Origin: an uncultured Bryobacterales bacterium
Lineage (GTDB): Bacteria > Acidobacteriota > Terriglobia > Bryobacterales > UBA6623
Length of the DNA stretch: 64,000 nucleotides
Assembly: GCA_951813065.1 (NCBI GenBank)
Contig: CATOTH010000004.1
Location: 248,001 to 312,000, forward strand
Direction: 5' to 3'
Below the pieces are notes generated by a model. It was given only the letters and a program-made list of their open reading frames with translations, had not been told where the DNA came from and ran no database searches. Numbering within the stretch: position 1 is the first letter of the stretch; each line of letters begins with the position of its first letter. Made by a program: the position numbers and the translations under genes. This document shows positions 27,335-36,449 of the stretch, piece after piece.

Positions 27335-28750
27335 ATGGTTCGCTTCCTGACGGCATTGGCACTTGCCGCATCAGTCCCCGCCTTCCTCGTTGCTGACTGG
27401 CCGCAGTTCCGCGGTCCCAACGGATCGGGCACGTCCGACGCCACAGATCTCCCGGTTGAGTTCGGTGCAGGCAAGAACGTCCTGTGGAAGACGACCCTAC
27501 CGCCAGGCCACTCCTCTCCCGCCCTGTCCGGCGACCGTATATTCCTCACGGCGATGGCAGACGGGAAGCTGTGGACAATCTGCCTCAGCCGACAAGACGG
27601 GAGCGTTCTTTGGCAGCGGGAGGCGCCGAGAGACCGAATATCGGAGATGAACCGATTGAATCATCCGGCCTCTCCCAGTCCGGTCACAGACGGAGAGAAC
27701 GTGTATGTTTTCTTTGGCGATTTCGGGCTGCTCTCATATGGCCCCGACGGGAACGAGCGGTGGAGGGTTCCGTTAGGCCCGTTTGACAATTGGATGGGCA
27801 TGGCGTCTTCGCCCATCGTTGTTGGCAACAAGGTGGTGCTCGTTTGCGATCAGGACACTGGTTCGTTCATGGTTGCCATTGATCGTGACAGCGGTGACGT
27901 CATTTGGAAGACTGAGCGCCTCGAATACACCCGGGGATTCTCGACCCCAAGCGTCTACCGACCGGCTGAGAGCGCGCCGCAACTGATTGTGCCCGGGGCC
28001 TATCAAGTTGGTGGGTACTCGCTCGAGAATGGGGCCAAGCTCTGGTGGGCGCGAGGAATTGCGTTCGAAGTCAAGTCCCTGGCGATTACAGATGATTCGA
28101 TGCTTTACGTGCACGGATGGTCCTCCACCGGGAACGCCGTCAACGAGAAATTGCCACCGTATGGCGAGGTGCTGGCGAAGCACGATGCCGATGGAGACGG
28201 CCGGTTTTCCGAGCAGGAAGCATTCTTGCCGATGATGCGCGAGCGCTTCAGCAGCTACTTCGACTTTGACCGCGACGGATTCGTCGACGAGGGGGATTGG
28301 AACAACACCCAGTCAAGGCTGGCGGCCCGCAACGCCTTGCTGGCGATCCGGCTGGGCGGCCGCGGAGACCTGACGGAATCAAGCATTGTATGGCGGTATC
28401 GCAGGGCCCTCCCCAACGTCCCCTCGCCGCTTCTGTATCGGAGCGTTCTCTATCTGGTGAAGGACGGAGGCATCCTGACCAGCCTGGACCCGCAGACCGG
28501 TGCGGTCTTCAAGCAGGGGCGTCTGCCGGGGGCTCTGGGCCGGTACTGGGCATCGCCGGTCGCTGCGGACGGGAAAGTGTACGTTGCAAGCGAGGAGGGG
28601 CAGGTCACGGTCCTGCGGGCTTCCCCCGAGTGGGAGGTCCTTGCCACCAACGATCTCGGCGATGACGTGTTTGCCACCGCCGCGATTGAACAGGGTAGGA
28701 TCTACTTCCGCACGCGTCACATGCTGTACTGTTTTGGCGAAGGAAAATAG
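27335..28750 (+). CDS. PQQ-like beta-propeller protein with two inserted EF-hands
   Basis: 471 residues from the ATG at 27335, immediately after the DUF1080 stop. A signal peptide (MVRFLTALALAASVPAFLVA) leads into DWPQFRGPNGSG, the usual opening of acidobacterial and planctomycete PQQ-repeat proteins. Blade sequences such as HSSPALSGDRIFLTAMADGK and NWMGMASSPIVVGNKVVLVC follow. At about residues 280-325 two consecutive EF-hand loops interrupt the propeller: DADGDGRFSEQE and DFDRDGFVDEGD, both with acidic residues at the calcium positions. Probably an exported, calcium-stabilised propeller; enzymatic activity uncertain. Confidence 0.85.
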   Translation: MVRFLTALALAASVPAFLVADWPQFRGPNGSGTSDATDLPVEFGAGKNVLWKTTLPPGHSSPALSGDRIFLTAMADGKLWTICLSRQDGSVLWQREAPRDRISEMNRLNHPASPSPVTDGENVYVFFGDFGLLSYGPDGNERWRVPLGPFDNWMGMASSPIVVGNKVVLVCDQDTGSFMVAIDRDSGDVIWKTERLEYTRGFSTPSVYRPAESAPQLIVPGAYQVGGYSLENGAKLWWARGIAFEVKSLAITDDSMLYVHGWSSTGNAVNEKLPPYGEVLAKHDADGDGRFSEQEAFLPMMRERFSSYFDFDRDGFVDEGDWNNTQSRLAARNALLAIRLGGRGDLTESSIVWRYRRALPNVPSPLLYRSVLYLVKDGGILTSLDPQTGAVFKQGRLPGALGRYWASPVAADGKVYVASEEGQVTVLRASPEWEVLATNDLGDDVFATAAIEQGRIYFRTRHMLYCFGEGK

Positions 28751-28802
28751 CCCCGGTCACGGGAGTTAAGCCATCGAGGCCGGAAGACGGGAGGATGAAC
28801 TA

Positions 28803-30179
28803 ATGGCAACAAGTCGCAGACGTTTCGTAAGGAAGGCAGTCATGGGTGCTGGCCTTGCAGCTGCTTCGGCCTCGCGCCCATCAAGAGCGCAATCGGCCGC
28901 GAGCGACACCGTCAATGTCGGTGTGGTTGGTTTCCGCGGTCGCGGCAGGTCGCACATACGTGAATTCTTGCGGATGCCCGGCGTACGCGTTGGCTATCTT
29001 TGCGACATCGACGAGCGCCTGTTTCCCGATGCCGTGGCTGAAGTCGAACGGACCGGCGGCTACACGCCCCAGACCGAGACGGATATCCGCAAGCTCTTGG
29101 AAAGAGATGATCTGGATGCGATTTCGATCGCTACACCCGATCACTGGCATGCACTGATGACCATCTGGGGGTGCCAGGCCGGCAAGGACGTGTACGTCGA
29201 GAAGCCCTGTTCCTACACGCTGTGGGAAGGTCGCAAGATGGTCGAGGCTGCCCGCAAGTATGACCGTATTGTGCAGGTTGGTCTGAACCGCCGGAGTAGC
29301 CTGCGGACTCGCTCGGCGGTCGCGTTTCTCCGCGGTGGGAGTTTCGGCACCGCCTATCGGGCAAAGGCCATCGTCTATCGCGGTCGGATCAACATCGGCC
29401 GAGTGCAGGAATCTTCGATTCCCGAAGGTGTGAACTGGGACCTTTTCCTTGGGCCGGCTCCGTATCGTGCCTTCTCCCTGAATCGGTTTCACTACGGCTG
29501 GCACTTCTTCTGGGACACCTCCACGACCGAGGTGGGCAACAACGGCGTCCACGCGCTTGACGTGGTGAGGTGGGGCCTCGCAAAAGACGTCCATCCCGTG
29601 CGAATCCACTGCACCGGAGGGCAGTTCGTGGAGGACTCGGACTCGGAGGTGCCCAATGTCCAGGTCGGCACTTTCGAGTATGCCGACGGCACGCTGGCGG
29701 AAATCGACGCGACTACGCTATACAGCCCGACCTTCGGAGGCACGCGGATGGGGACGTTCTTCTACACCGACCAGGGCTATATGTCCTCGGTCGGCGACTG
29801 GACCGCGACTCGAGGGCAGTTTTCGCCAAGAGACGAGCCGGATTCGCCCTCGGGGGTCTCGATGCGGGCTAGCAGACTCAGCTTCCCTGAGATGGAGTAC
29901 CCCGCGGGTCCGCCGATTCCCACACTGGAAGAACAACCAACCAACCAGTTCCAGAACTTCATCGATTGCGTGCGCTCACGCGACCGCGAAGCGTTGCGCT
30001 GCGAGATCGAGGAAGGGCATCTTTCGACATCGCTCTGCCACTTGGCGAACATTTCGTACCGCACGGGCCGCAAGTTGGTCTTCGACTCGGCTAGCGAAAC
30101 CTTCCCCGGAGACGAGGAGGCGAACCGCTTCCTGCGCAGGGAGTACCGCGAACCGTACGTGGTGCCTGATCAAGTGTGA
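28803..30179 (+). CDS. Gfo/Idh/MocA-family oxidoreductase, Tat-exported
   Basis: 458 residues. A twin-arginine signal (SRRRFVRKAVMGAGLAAASA) precedes an NAD-binding fold starting NVGVVGFRGRGRSHIREFLR (GxxGxG-like). The conserved substrate-side motif is DVYVEKPCSYTLWEGRKMVE (EKP), and further family segments are HFYGW-like HFFWDTSTTEVGNNGVHALD. Exported Gfo/Idh proteins act on sugars or glycosides, often with DUF1080 proteins through 3-keto intermediates, which fits the operon here (DUF1080, propeller, this gene in one direction). An AGGA ribosome site precedes the ATG. Confidence 0.9.
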   Translation: MATSRRRFVRKAVMGAGLAAASASRPSRAQSAASDTVNVGVVGFRGRGRSHIREFLRMPGVRVGYLCDIDERLFPDAVAEVERTGGYTPQTETDIRKLLERDDLDAISIATPDHWHALMTIWGCQAGKDVYVEKPCSYTLWEGRKMVEAARKYDRIVQVGLNRRSSLRTRSAVAFLRGGSFGTAYRAKAIVYRGRINIGRVQESSIPEGVNWDLFLGPAPYRAFSLNRFHYGWHFFWDTSTTEVGNNGVHALDVVRWGLAKDVHPVRIHCTGGQFVEDSDSEVPNVQVGTFEYADGTLAEIDATTLYSPTFGGTRMGTFFYTDQGYMSSVGDWTATRGQFSPRDEPDSPSGVSMRASRLSFPEMEYPAGPPIPTLEEQPTNQFQNFIDCVRSRDREALRCEIEEGHLSTSLCHLANISYRTGRKLVFDSASETFPGDEEANRFLRREYREPYVVPDQV

Positions 30180-30204
30180 TGACGCGCTGGCTTGCTGTGC
30201 GCCG

Positions 30205-32676
30205 CTAGCTCACGCGAAGCGAAGTCCCGCGATTATCTCGTGTCGCGTTCCACGCTGGCCAGAACGCCGTGCCCAGAGCAACAAGAAAAAGGAAAGCGGC
30301 TACGGAAATCAGGACAATCGGGTCACGAGCGGAAGTGCCGTGCAATACCTCCGATCCCAGTGTGCCCAGCGCAGCTACGGCCCCCGTGCCTAGCGCTAGG
30401 CCGAGAGCGGCAAATCGCACCGTGCGCGACACCATGTCGTGAACTACTCGGTGTCGCTGTGCGCCCAGCGCTGTCTTGATCGCGACCTCAGCCCTGCGGG
30501 CGGCCATTGTCTCGGCCATCACGCTATAGACTGCAGTGACGGCAAGGATCACAGCGCACGCGCCGAACCACAGCAACAGGATCATGTTGAATCGATGTCG
30601 TGCCGTGTCCCGGTCGATCAATTCGCCAATTGTCAGCGGATCCCCCGCGTTCTGGCTGGAATCGATCTCCTTTACGATCCGTTGTACCAGAGCCGTGAGT
30701 TCCTCGCGAGGCCGAGTTCCGCGGACTACCACATGCCGCGTTGCCGGCGATGGTTGTGAGCTCGGCACGAAGACGTGGGCTCCTGAGTGATTGCCGGTCC
30801 GGTAGCGGGCGTCTTGGGAGATGCCAACGACGCGCATCCAGCCTGGGCTCCAGCGGGTCGCGAGTCGGACGCGATGGCCAAGTGGAGTGTGGCCAGCGGA
30901 CCGCACCTGGTCGGCGAGCGTCTCGCTGATGATTGCCACCGGTTCCGCTCCCTCCGAATCGCGAGTGTCGAAGTCTCGCCCTTGCAGCAGCGCTGATCCG
31001 ACGGTTTCGAAATAGTCCGGGGTCACGACCTCATAGTTTGCTTTCGGTCGCGCCTTGCCGGGACGGCTGCCTGCCTCGAACTCGAACTCGTAGGGGAAGT
31101 CCCATCCGATTGGCCCCGCCAGCGGCCGGAGGAGGATCGCGGCCGCCGAAGTGACACCTGGCTCGTCGCGCAACCGGTGCAGCAGGCGTGTGTAGAACGC
31201 ACGCTTTGTGTTTGCGTCAAAGCCTTGGGCTGGGAACAGACCCGGACCGCGGAGCGTGACATCCAGTGTCAGTGCATCGCGATTCGCGAAACCGGTGTCG
31301 GTGAACGCCACGGAACGATAGCTCAGCACGAGCAGGACGGCTGCTGCCAAGAGCACGACGGTCGCCGCGGACTGGGCGAACACGAACAGGTTCCGCGCCC
31401 GGCTGTCGTGGTGTGCAACCGATGAGCGAAGGTCACTCTCTCTGATTGCGGATTGGAGGCGCATTCTCAAGGCTGCCCACCCGGGTGCCAGCGAGCAGAT
31501 GGCAGCCACAAATGCCACCGCTCCAGCAGCGAAACAAAAGGAGTTCAGATTCAGTGCGGCTTCGGGCAGTCGGGGGATGTCAGCTGGAGGCCATCTCACC
31601 AAGGAGCCGACCGCCAAATGCGCAATCCCCAGCCCGGCGATTGCGGCGATGACCCCCACGACAACACCCTCCGCGGCCATCTGCGCAAGTATCTGTCGGG
31701 GTGGGGCGCCCAGAGCGAGGTGCGTGGCAATCTCGGACCGACGCGACACGGCGCGTGACAGCAGGAGGCCGCCCGAACTGATCGCGGACGCGGTCAGCAG
31801 GAGCAGGGAGGCACCGAGGACAATCCACAAGTGAATCCTTGTCGAGCCAGTCCAGTAGTTGACCAGCGGCGTTACAACTCCCTGCTGCGAGGCCGAATAC
31901 GCTTCCGGGTGTTCTGCCGCGAGACGCTTGAACAGAGCGTTCACATCGCTAGCGACCTGTTCGCGCTCGTAACCGGGCTTGGCCCGGGCCACGGCTTGCA
32001 GGAAGGTTGCGCCCCGGCGCTCGATCACTCGCTGCTCGATCCCCAGCGGAACCCAAAGGGCGGCTCCGCGGGGGAACTCGACGCCCGGTGCCATGACGCC
32101 GATTACGGTATGGCCCTGCCCGTTGAGACGCACCGTCCGGCCGATGATGTCGGGGTCCGCTCCCAGATGGTCTTTCCATGTTCGATCCGAAACGACAACA
32201 ACCGGCGGTGCGCCGACTCGCTCGTCGGTAGCCATGAAATCCCGTCCCAAGCGGGGAGCGACGCCGAGGACGCGGAAGTAGTCGTGGGAGACGGGCGAGG
32301 CTTCCAGCTGCAAGGGATCGGCCGTCCCGCTCTGCAGCACTCGGGCGTAGCCGTAAAGGGATGTTGGTGTTACAGCTACGTATTCGAATCCCGGGAGACT
32401 CTTCTGAAGATCGACTAGCTCCGGGTACGCCAGTTCCTCGACGTGCGTCCCGGCGAGCGGGTCTGCCTTCCAGATCACATAAATCGAATCCTGCTCCGGG
32501 AACGGCAAGGGTCGCAACAGAACTGCATCCACCAGCGAGAACATGGCGACGCTCATTCCGATGCCGAGCGCCAGGGTCGCGCTGACTGCTAGGTATGTGC
32601 GCTTGTGTCGCAGGCAAGAGCGAGCGGCGAGCCTAAGGCTGCGTATAACGGCTTCGAGCAGTTTGGGCGAATCCAT
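30205..32676 (-). CDS. MacB-type ABC transporter permease (ADOP-like)
   Basis: An 823-residue permease without ATPase domain. It begins with a short cytoplasmic stretch and a helix (TYLAVSATLALGIGMSVAMF), followed by a MacB periplasmic core domain (EASPVSHDYFRVLGVAPRLG, VVVVSDRTWKDHLGADPDII). Then come a three-helix FtsX domain, a second periplasmic core (YEVVTPDYFETVGSALLQGR) and a second FtsX domain ending PIVLISVAAFLFLVALGTAF. This duplicated layout is the acidobacterial orphan-permease type. No ATPase gene adjoins. It may move a lipid, peptide or lipoprotein, or signal mechanically. Confidence 0.9.
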   Translation of the reverse strand: MDSPKLLEAVIRSLRLAARSCLRHKRTYLAVSATLALGIGMSVAMFSLVDAVLLRPLPFPEQDSIYVIWKADPLAGTHVEELAYPELVDLQKSLPGFEYVAVTPTSLYGYARVLQSGTADPLQLEASPVSHDYFRVLGVAPRLGRDFMATDERVGAPPVVVVSDRTWKDHLGADPDIIGRTVRLNGQGHTVIGVMAPGVEFPRGAALWVPLGIEQRVIERRGATFLQAVARAKPGYEREQVASDVNALFKRLAAEHPEAYSASQQGVVTPLVNYWTGSTRIHLWIVLGASLLLLTASAISSGGLLLSRAVSRRSEIATHLALGAPPRQILAQMAAEGVVVGVIAAIAGLGIAHLAVGSLVRWPPADIPRLPEAALNLNSFCFAAGAVAFVAAICSLAPGWAALRMRLQSAIRESDLRSSVAHHDSRARNLFVFAQSAATVVLLAAAVLLVLSYRSVAFTDTGFANRDALTLDVTLRGPGLFPAQGFDANTKRAFYTRLLHRLRDEPGVTSAAAILLRPLAGPIGWDFPYEFEFEAGSRPGKARPKANYEVVTPDYFETVGSALLQGRDFDTRDSEGAEPVAIISETLADQVRSAGHTPLGHRVRLATRWSPGWMRVVGISQDARYRTGNHSGAHVFVPSSQPSPATRHVVVRGTRPREELTALVQRIVKEIDSSQNAGDPLTIGELIDRDTARHRFNMILLLWFGACAVILAVTAVYSVMAETMAARRAEVAIKTALGAQRHRVVHDMVSRTVRFAALGLALGTGAVAALGTLGSEVLHGTSARDPIVLISVAAFLFLVALGTAFWPAWNATRDNRGTSLRVS

Positions 32677-32858
32677 CTCGGGGCAACTGTCTGTAGGCGC
32701 CCGGGCGGTTCAGGCTGCTCGGCTCGCGGATTCACCGTTCCGAACCCCGAATCACCGATCAAGCTGATCGTATCAGGCTGCGCCGGCTTGAAACTGAGCG
32801 ATGCGATCCCTCCACGTCCGAGCCCAGCCTCGACGACAGAGCTCCAAACCAAAGCAAA

Positions 32859-32885
32859 GGACCGCCGGCCTTGGGCCGGCGGTCC
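32859..32885 (-). terminator. intrinsic terminator of the TonB receptor gene
   Basis: A perfect 12-bp stem, GGACCGCCGGCC with GGCCGGCGGTCC, and a 3-nt loop, starting 25 bases after the receptor stop. On the minus strand it is followed by the T-rich TTTGCTTTGGTTTGG. A strong Rho-independent terminator. Confidence 0.8.
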
Positions 32886-32909
32886 ACGTAGAAGGTCCGG
32901 GCTGTTCGG

Positions 32910-35900
32910 CTAGAACTCCAGCCGTAGCGAAAGCTGCGACACGCGACCTCCCGTGCCGCGCAACAAGCCGGAGATCATGCCGAAGCCTCCGCGCCCGCGC
33001 CGCTCTTCAGGATTGGCGAACTGCGCGGTGTTCGGGAGGTTGAAGAAGTCCGCCCGGAACTGGAGGCGGTGCTTCTCCGTGAAATCAAACCACTTGTGTA
33101 CGGAAAAGTCGACGTTGACAAGTCCGGGGCCGCAGCACAGCGAGCTCGGAGAGTTTCCAAACACACCTGCTCCCGGTGCCTCGAACAATGCCGTGTCGAA
33201 GAAGGTCTCGCCCTTGACATTGCTGCGCCAACCGGAAAGCTGGACTGGGTCTCCGAGGATGTTCGGGCGCTGGCTGGAGGAATACGTGTTGCTCGTGTTC
33301 CTGTTCTCGATCACCACATAAGGCGATCCGGTACGGATCTCACTGATGAGCCCGATTCCCCAGCCGCCGGCCATGGCGTTGAGAACGCCGTTGCTGATGT
33401 CGAACTTACGACCCTGGCCGAACGGCAGTTCGTAAACAGAACTCAGAGCCAGCCGATGGCGGATATCGCTTCCGGAATACCCCCTGTCCAAGTGGCGCAG
33501 CTCGATGTGCTGCGTGCGGTTGCCGACAAACTCGGACAACTCCGATCCGGCTTCGACATCGTCCAAGTACTTTGACCATGTGTAGTTCATCAGCAAGTTG
33601 AAGCCACCCGAGTAGCGTTTCTCGATCTTCAGGTTGCCCGAGTGGTAGGCCGAGTTGCCCCAGTCCGCAGATCTCTGGCTCACGTTGTTGAAGGTCGGGA
33701 ATATCCGCGCCTGCTGCGACTGGCTCTCGGGCCCCCGCCCGTTCACGAGTGGAATCTGGTTCCAGTTGTTGTTGGCACCGCCGAGACGGTGGCCCATGTT
33801 GGCTATGTACGTCGCCTCAATCATGAAATTGTCCGGAAGCTGGTGCTGGATGCCGAAGTTCCACTGCTGAACCATCGCGCTGCGGTGTCCCTGGCGGAAG
33901 AACTGGGGTGCGACGAGCGGCCGCTGCCCGAATTCCACGGAGCCGAACGCTGGCCCTAGCTCAGCAGAGGCCGTGGCGGGCATGCCGTCAGCGAGTTGGA
34001 GGGCGCGAGTGAACCCCCCATCCGGCGAGGTGAAGTTTCCTTGGGTGCTGAAGCCGAGGGAGAACGCGTTCGGCACGGCGCCACGGTAGGCACCGTAGTA
34101 GTTGATGCCGTATCCACCTCGAATCACGGTGTCTTGGCTGACTTGGTAGGCCAGTCCGAATCTGGGGCCCAGGGCACCCAGGTATGTGTCGTGGGAGTAT
34201 TTCCCGAGGCCGTCCCGCCCGAAGAACGTGATCACTCCCGGAAGACCCGATACGGGATTGATCGCGTGCCAGTCGAAGCCGTTCAGGCGATTGTTCTTGT
34301 CCCAAAGCGGCGTGTCGACCTCGTACCGGAGCCCCAGGTTCAGCGTGAGCTTTGACGTCGCTCTCCAGTCGTCCTGGACGAACAGGCCGAAGTAGTCGGT
34401 CCTGCGGTCCAGGATGTCGGCGTCGTTGATGTCCGCCGAACTCACGTGCCCGAGGAGCAGCTCCGCCGTGCCAACCCCCGTCGCCCGGTTGCCAAAAACG
34501 AACTGGCCGCCCGTGCGGTTGTTCTGGTCGTCAATGTTCCGGGAGTAGCGCCAGTTGAACCCGTACTTGAGCTGGTGGGACCCCCGGATCAGAGTCTGGT
34601 TCTGGTTGATCTCGATCGTTCGGATCGGGGTCTGAATGCGTTCCTGATTGCCCGGAACTAGCGGTGTCAGCCCGTTGACGTTGATTCGTGCGAACGATTC
34701 CGGGTTCACTCCGGCAATACCGTACTCGCCGTTCTTTCCCGAGTTGCGCGCGGCCGAGCGATTGATATGGAGGCGGTCGCCCCAATTGAACCGAAACTCG
34801 TTGATCATGGTCGGCGAGAAGTTGTGGATCCAGTTGACCGTCGTGTTGTGGTGCCGGTTCTTGCGAACTCCGGCCCGCGGATCGGCGAAGTCTTGCGGGT
34901 AGACACCGGGAATGTTCTGCGGTGCCTTCACATGCATGAACCGTACCGAAACCCGGTCCGCGTCAGACACGTTGTGGTCCCACTTGGCCGTGTAGTAATT
35001 CTGGTCCAGGCCGTTTGACGCGTTGTTCACGTAGTTGTTTGCCGGAGCGTTGGCGAGGAGAGCCGCCGTTTGCTTGTCCGGATCCGGATCCGGGTACAGC
35101 TGGATGAGTCGGGCGCCGAGCGGGTCAAACCGGCTTGTCGGAATGATGTTGTTTGGGAACACGCCGCCCATGGGGTCATTCAGCGTCAGGCCGGCTCGGC
35201 TGGAGAAATCCCCCTGCTTCTCGGGAATGTGCGGAACATCATCGCTGGAGTAGGTGACCCCGTCGCGGCGTCGCGCGCCCTCGTAGTTGAAGAAGAAGAA
35301 CGACTTGTTCTTCGTGATTGGGCCGCTGAGCGACCCGCCGAAGATGTTGTAGCGTAGCGGGGCGGTTTCCCTCGCGAAGAACGACCGTGCGTCCATCGCG
35401 TTGTTGCGGAAGAACTCGTAGACCGCGCCGTGGAATTCGTTGGTTCCGCCGCGTGTCGTCATCAGGATGAAGCCACCACCGGCGCGGCCGAATTCGGCGG
35501 AGTAGTTGCTCACCTCGGCCTTGAACTCCTGCAAGGACTCCGCGGGCGGGTTGAGCCCCAGTTGCTGCGTGCCGATTGCCATGTTCTGGACGACCGAGCC
35601 GTCGAGCGTCCACATCTGGTTTTGCGAGCGGCCGCCTGCCATCGAGAACTTCGGGATCTGCTCGCCGCCATCCTCGGAGCGGAAGGAAATGTTTCCCAAC
35701 AGCCGCACGAGCGAAGCGCTCCGACGGCTGATCACCGGCATGTTGAAGACGGTTTCTCGTTCGATGAACTGCCCGACCGAAGACGTAGCCGACTCAAGCT
35801 GCGGTGTTGTTGCTTCAACCGTGATGACCTCGGTCAACTCGCCGATCTCCATCTGGACGTTGACCGTGCTCGTCGTTCCCGTTTCGAGAATGATGCCGGT

Positions 35901-36185
35901 CTGGTTCGAGGTCTTGAAGCCGTCGACCTCCGTTTGCAGTGAGTAACTGCCCGGGGCGACATACGGGAAGACGTACACTCCCGATTCGTTGCTTTCGGTG
36001 CCTGCCTCCACGCCCGTGGCAATGTTGCTCAACATCAGCCGGGCGCCTGGAATCGCGGCACCCGTAGTGTCGACGACGGAACCTGTTAGACGGCTCTGGT
36101 CTTGAGCCCAGGCTGTGCCGGCGGCCAAGACCAGGGCAAGAGCTGCGCCGAATACACGGGTGGCGCAGAAACTATGGTTTCGCAT
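32910..36185 (-). CDS. TonB-dependent Oar-like outer-membrane receptor
   Basis: A 1091-residue receptor: signal peptide (VFGAALALVLAAGTAWA), carboxypeptidase-regulatory-like domain at about residues 30-115 (LTGSVVDTTGAAIPGARLML), a plug region (VNVQMEIGELTEVITVEATT), then a long beta-barrel of about 900 residues ending in the aromatic LSQLSLRLEF, as outer-membrane proteins do. Acidobacteria carry many such proteins and they are thought to import polymers or peptides. It is a close paralogue of the next receptor upstream: the N-terminal 280 residues are near-identical in pattern and the barrel loops differ, consistent with divergence in substrate. Confidence 0.9.
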   Translation of the reverse strand: MRNHSFCATRVFGAALALVLAAGTAWAQDQSRLTGSVVDTTGAAIPGARLMLSNIATGVEAGTESNESGVYVFPYVAPGSYSLQTEVDGFKTSNQTGIILETGTTSTVNVQMEIGELTEVITVEATTPQLESATSSVGQFIERETVFNMPVISRRSASLVRLLGNISFRSEDGGEQIPKFSMAGGRSQNQMWTLDGSVVQNMAIGTQQLGLNPPAESLQEFKAEVSNYSAEFGRAGGGFILMTTRGGTNEFHGAVYEFFRNNAMDARSFFARETAPLRYNIFGGSLSGPITKNKSFFFFNYEGARRRDGVTYSSDDVPHIPEKQGDFSSRAGLTLNDPMGGVFPNNIIPTSRFDPLGARLIQLYPDPDPDKQTAALLANAPANNYVNNASNGLDQNYYTAKWDHNVSDADRVSVRFMHVKAPQNIPGVYPQDFADPRAGVRKNRHHNTTVNWIHNFSPTMINEFRFNWGDRLHINRSAARNSGKNGEYGIAGVNPESFARINVNGLTPLVPGNQERIQTPIRTIEINQNQTLIRGSHQLKYGFNWRYSRNIDDQNNRTGGQFVFGNRATGVGTAELLLGHVSSADINDADILDRRTDYFGLFVQDDWRATSKLTLNLGLRYEVDTPLWDKNNRLNGFDWHAINPVSGLPGVITFFGRDGLGKYSHDTYLGALGPRFGLAYQVSQDTVIRGGYGINYYGAYRGAVPNAFSLGFSTQGNFTSPDGGFTRALQLADGMPATASAELGPAFGSVEFGQRPLVAPQFFRQGHRSAMVQQWNFGIQHQLPDNFMIEATYIANMGHRLGGANNNWNQIPLVNGRGPESQSQQARIFPTFNNVSQRSADWGNSAYHSGNLKIEKRYSGGFNLLMNYTWSKYLDDVEAGSELSEFVGNRTQHIELRHLDRGYSGSDIRHRLALSSVYELPFGQGRKFDISNGVLNAMAGGWGIGLISEIRTGSPYVVIENRNTSNTYSSSQRPNILGDPVQLSGWRSNVKGETFFDTALFEAPGAGVFGNSPSSLCCGPGLVNVDFSVHKWFDFTEKHRLQFRADFFNLPNTAQFANPEERRGRGGFGMISGLLRGTGGRVSQLSLRLEF

Positions 36186-36449
36186 GGAATCCCCTTTCGC
36201 TAGATCCAGAAATCCGGGACACCCCGCCCGGGAAAAAGACCTTGGATTAACCAGTTTAGATGGTTTCCGGCCGGTTTGTCAAAGCTCGCTCAGGTGCGGT
36301 CTTGGGCGCTCCGGGAGGGGCCTTGCTCCAACTCGCAACCCCGGGGGCCGAACGCGCCAGTCGCTCCCGTACAGGGCCTTTGGGACCAAGGTCGGAACCC
36401 CCGAAATCACGATGTCCAATCGTCCCTACTGCGTTCAGGCAGAAGCTTG

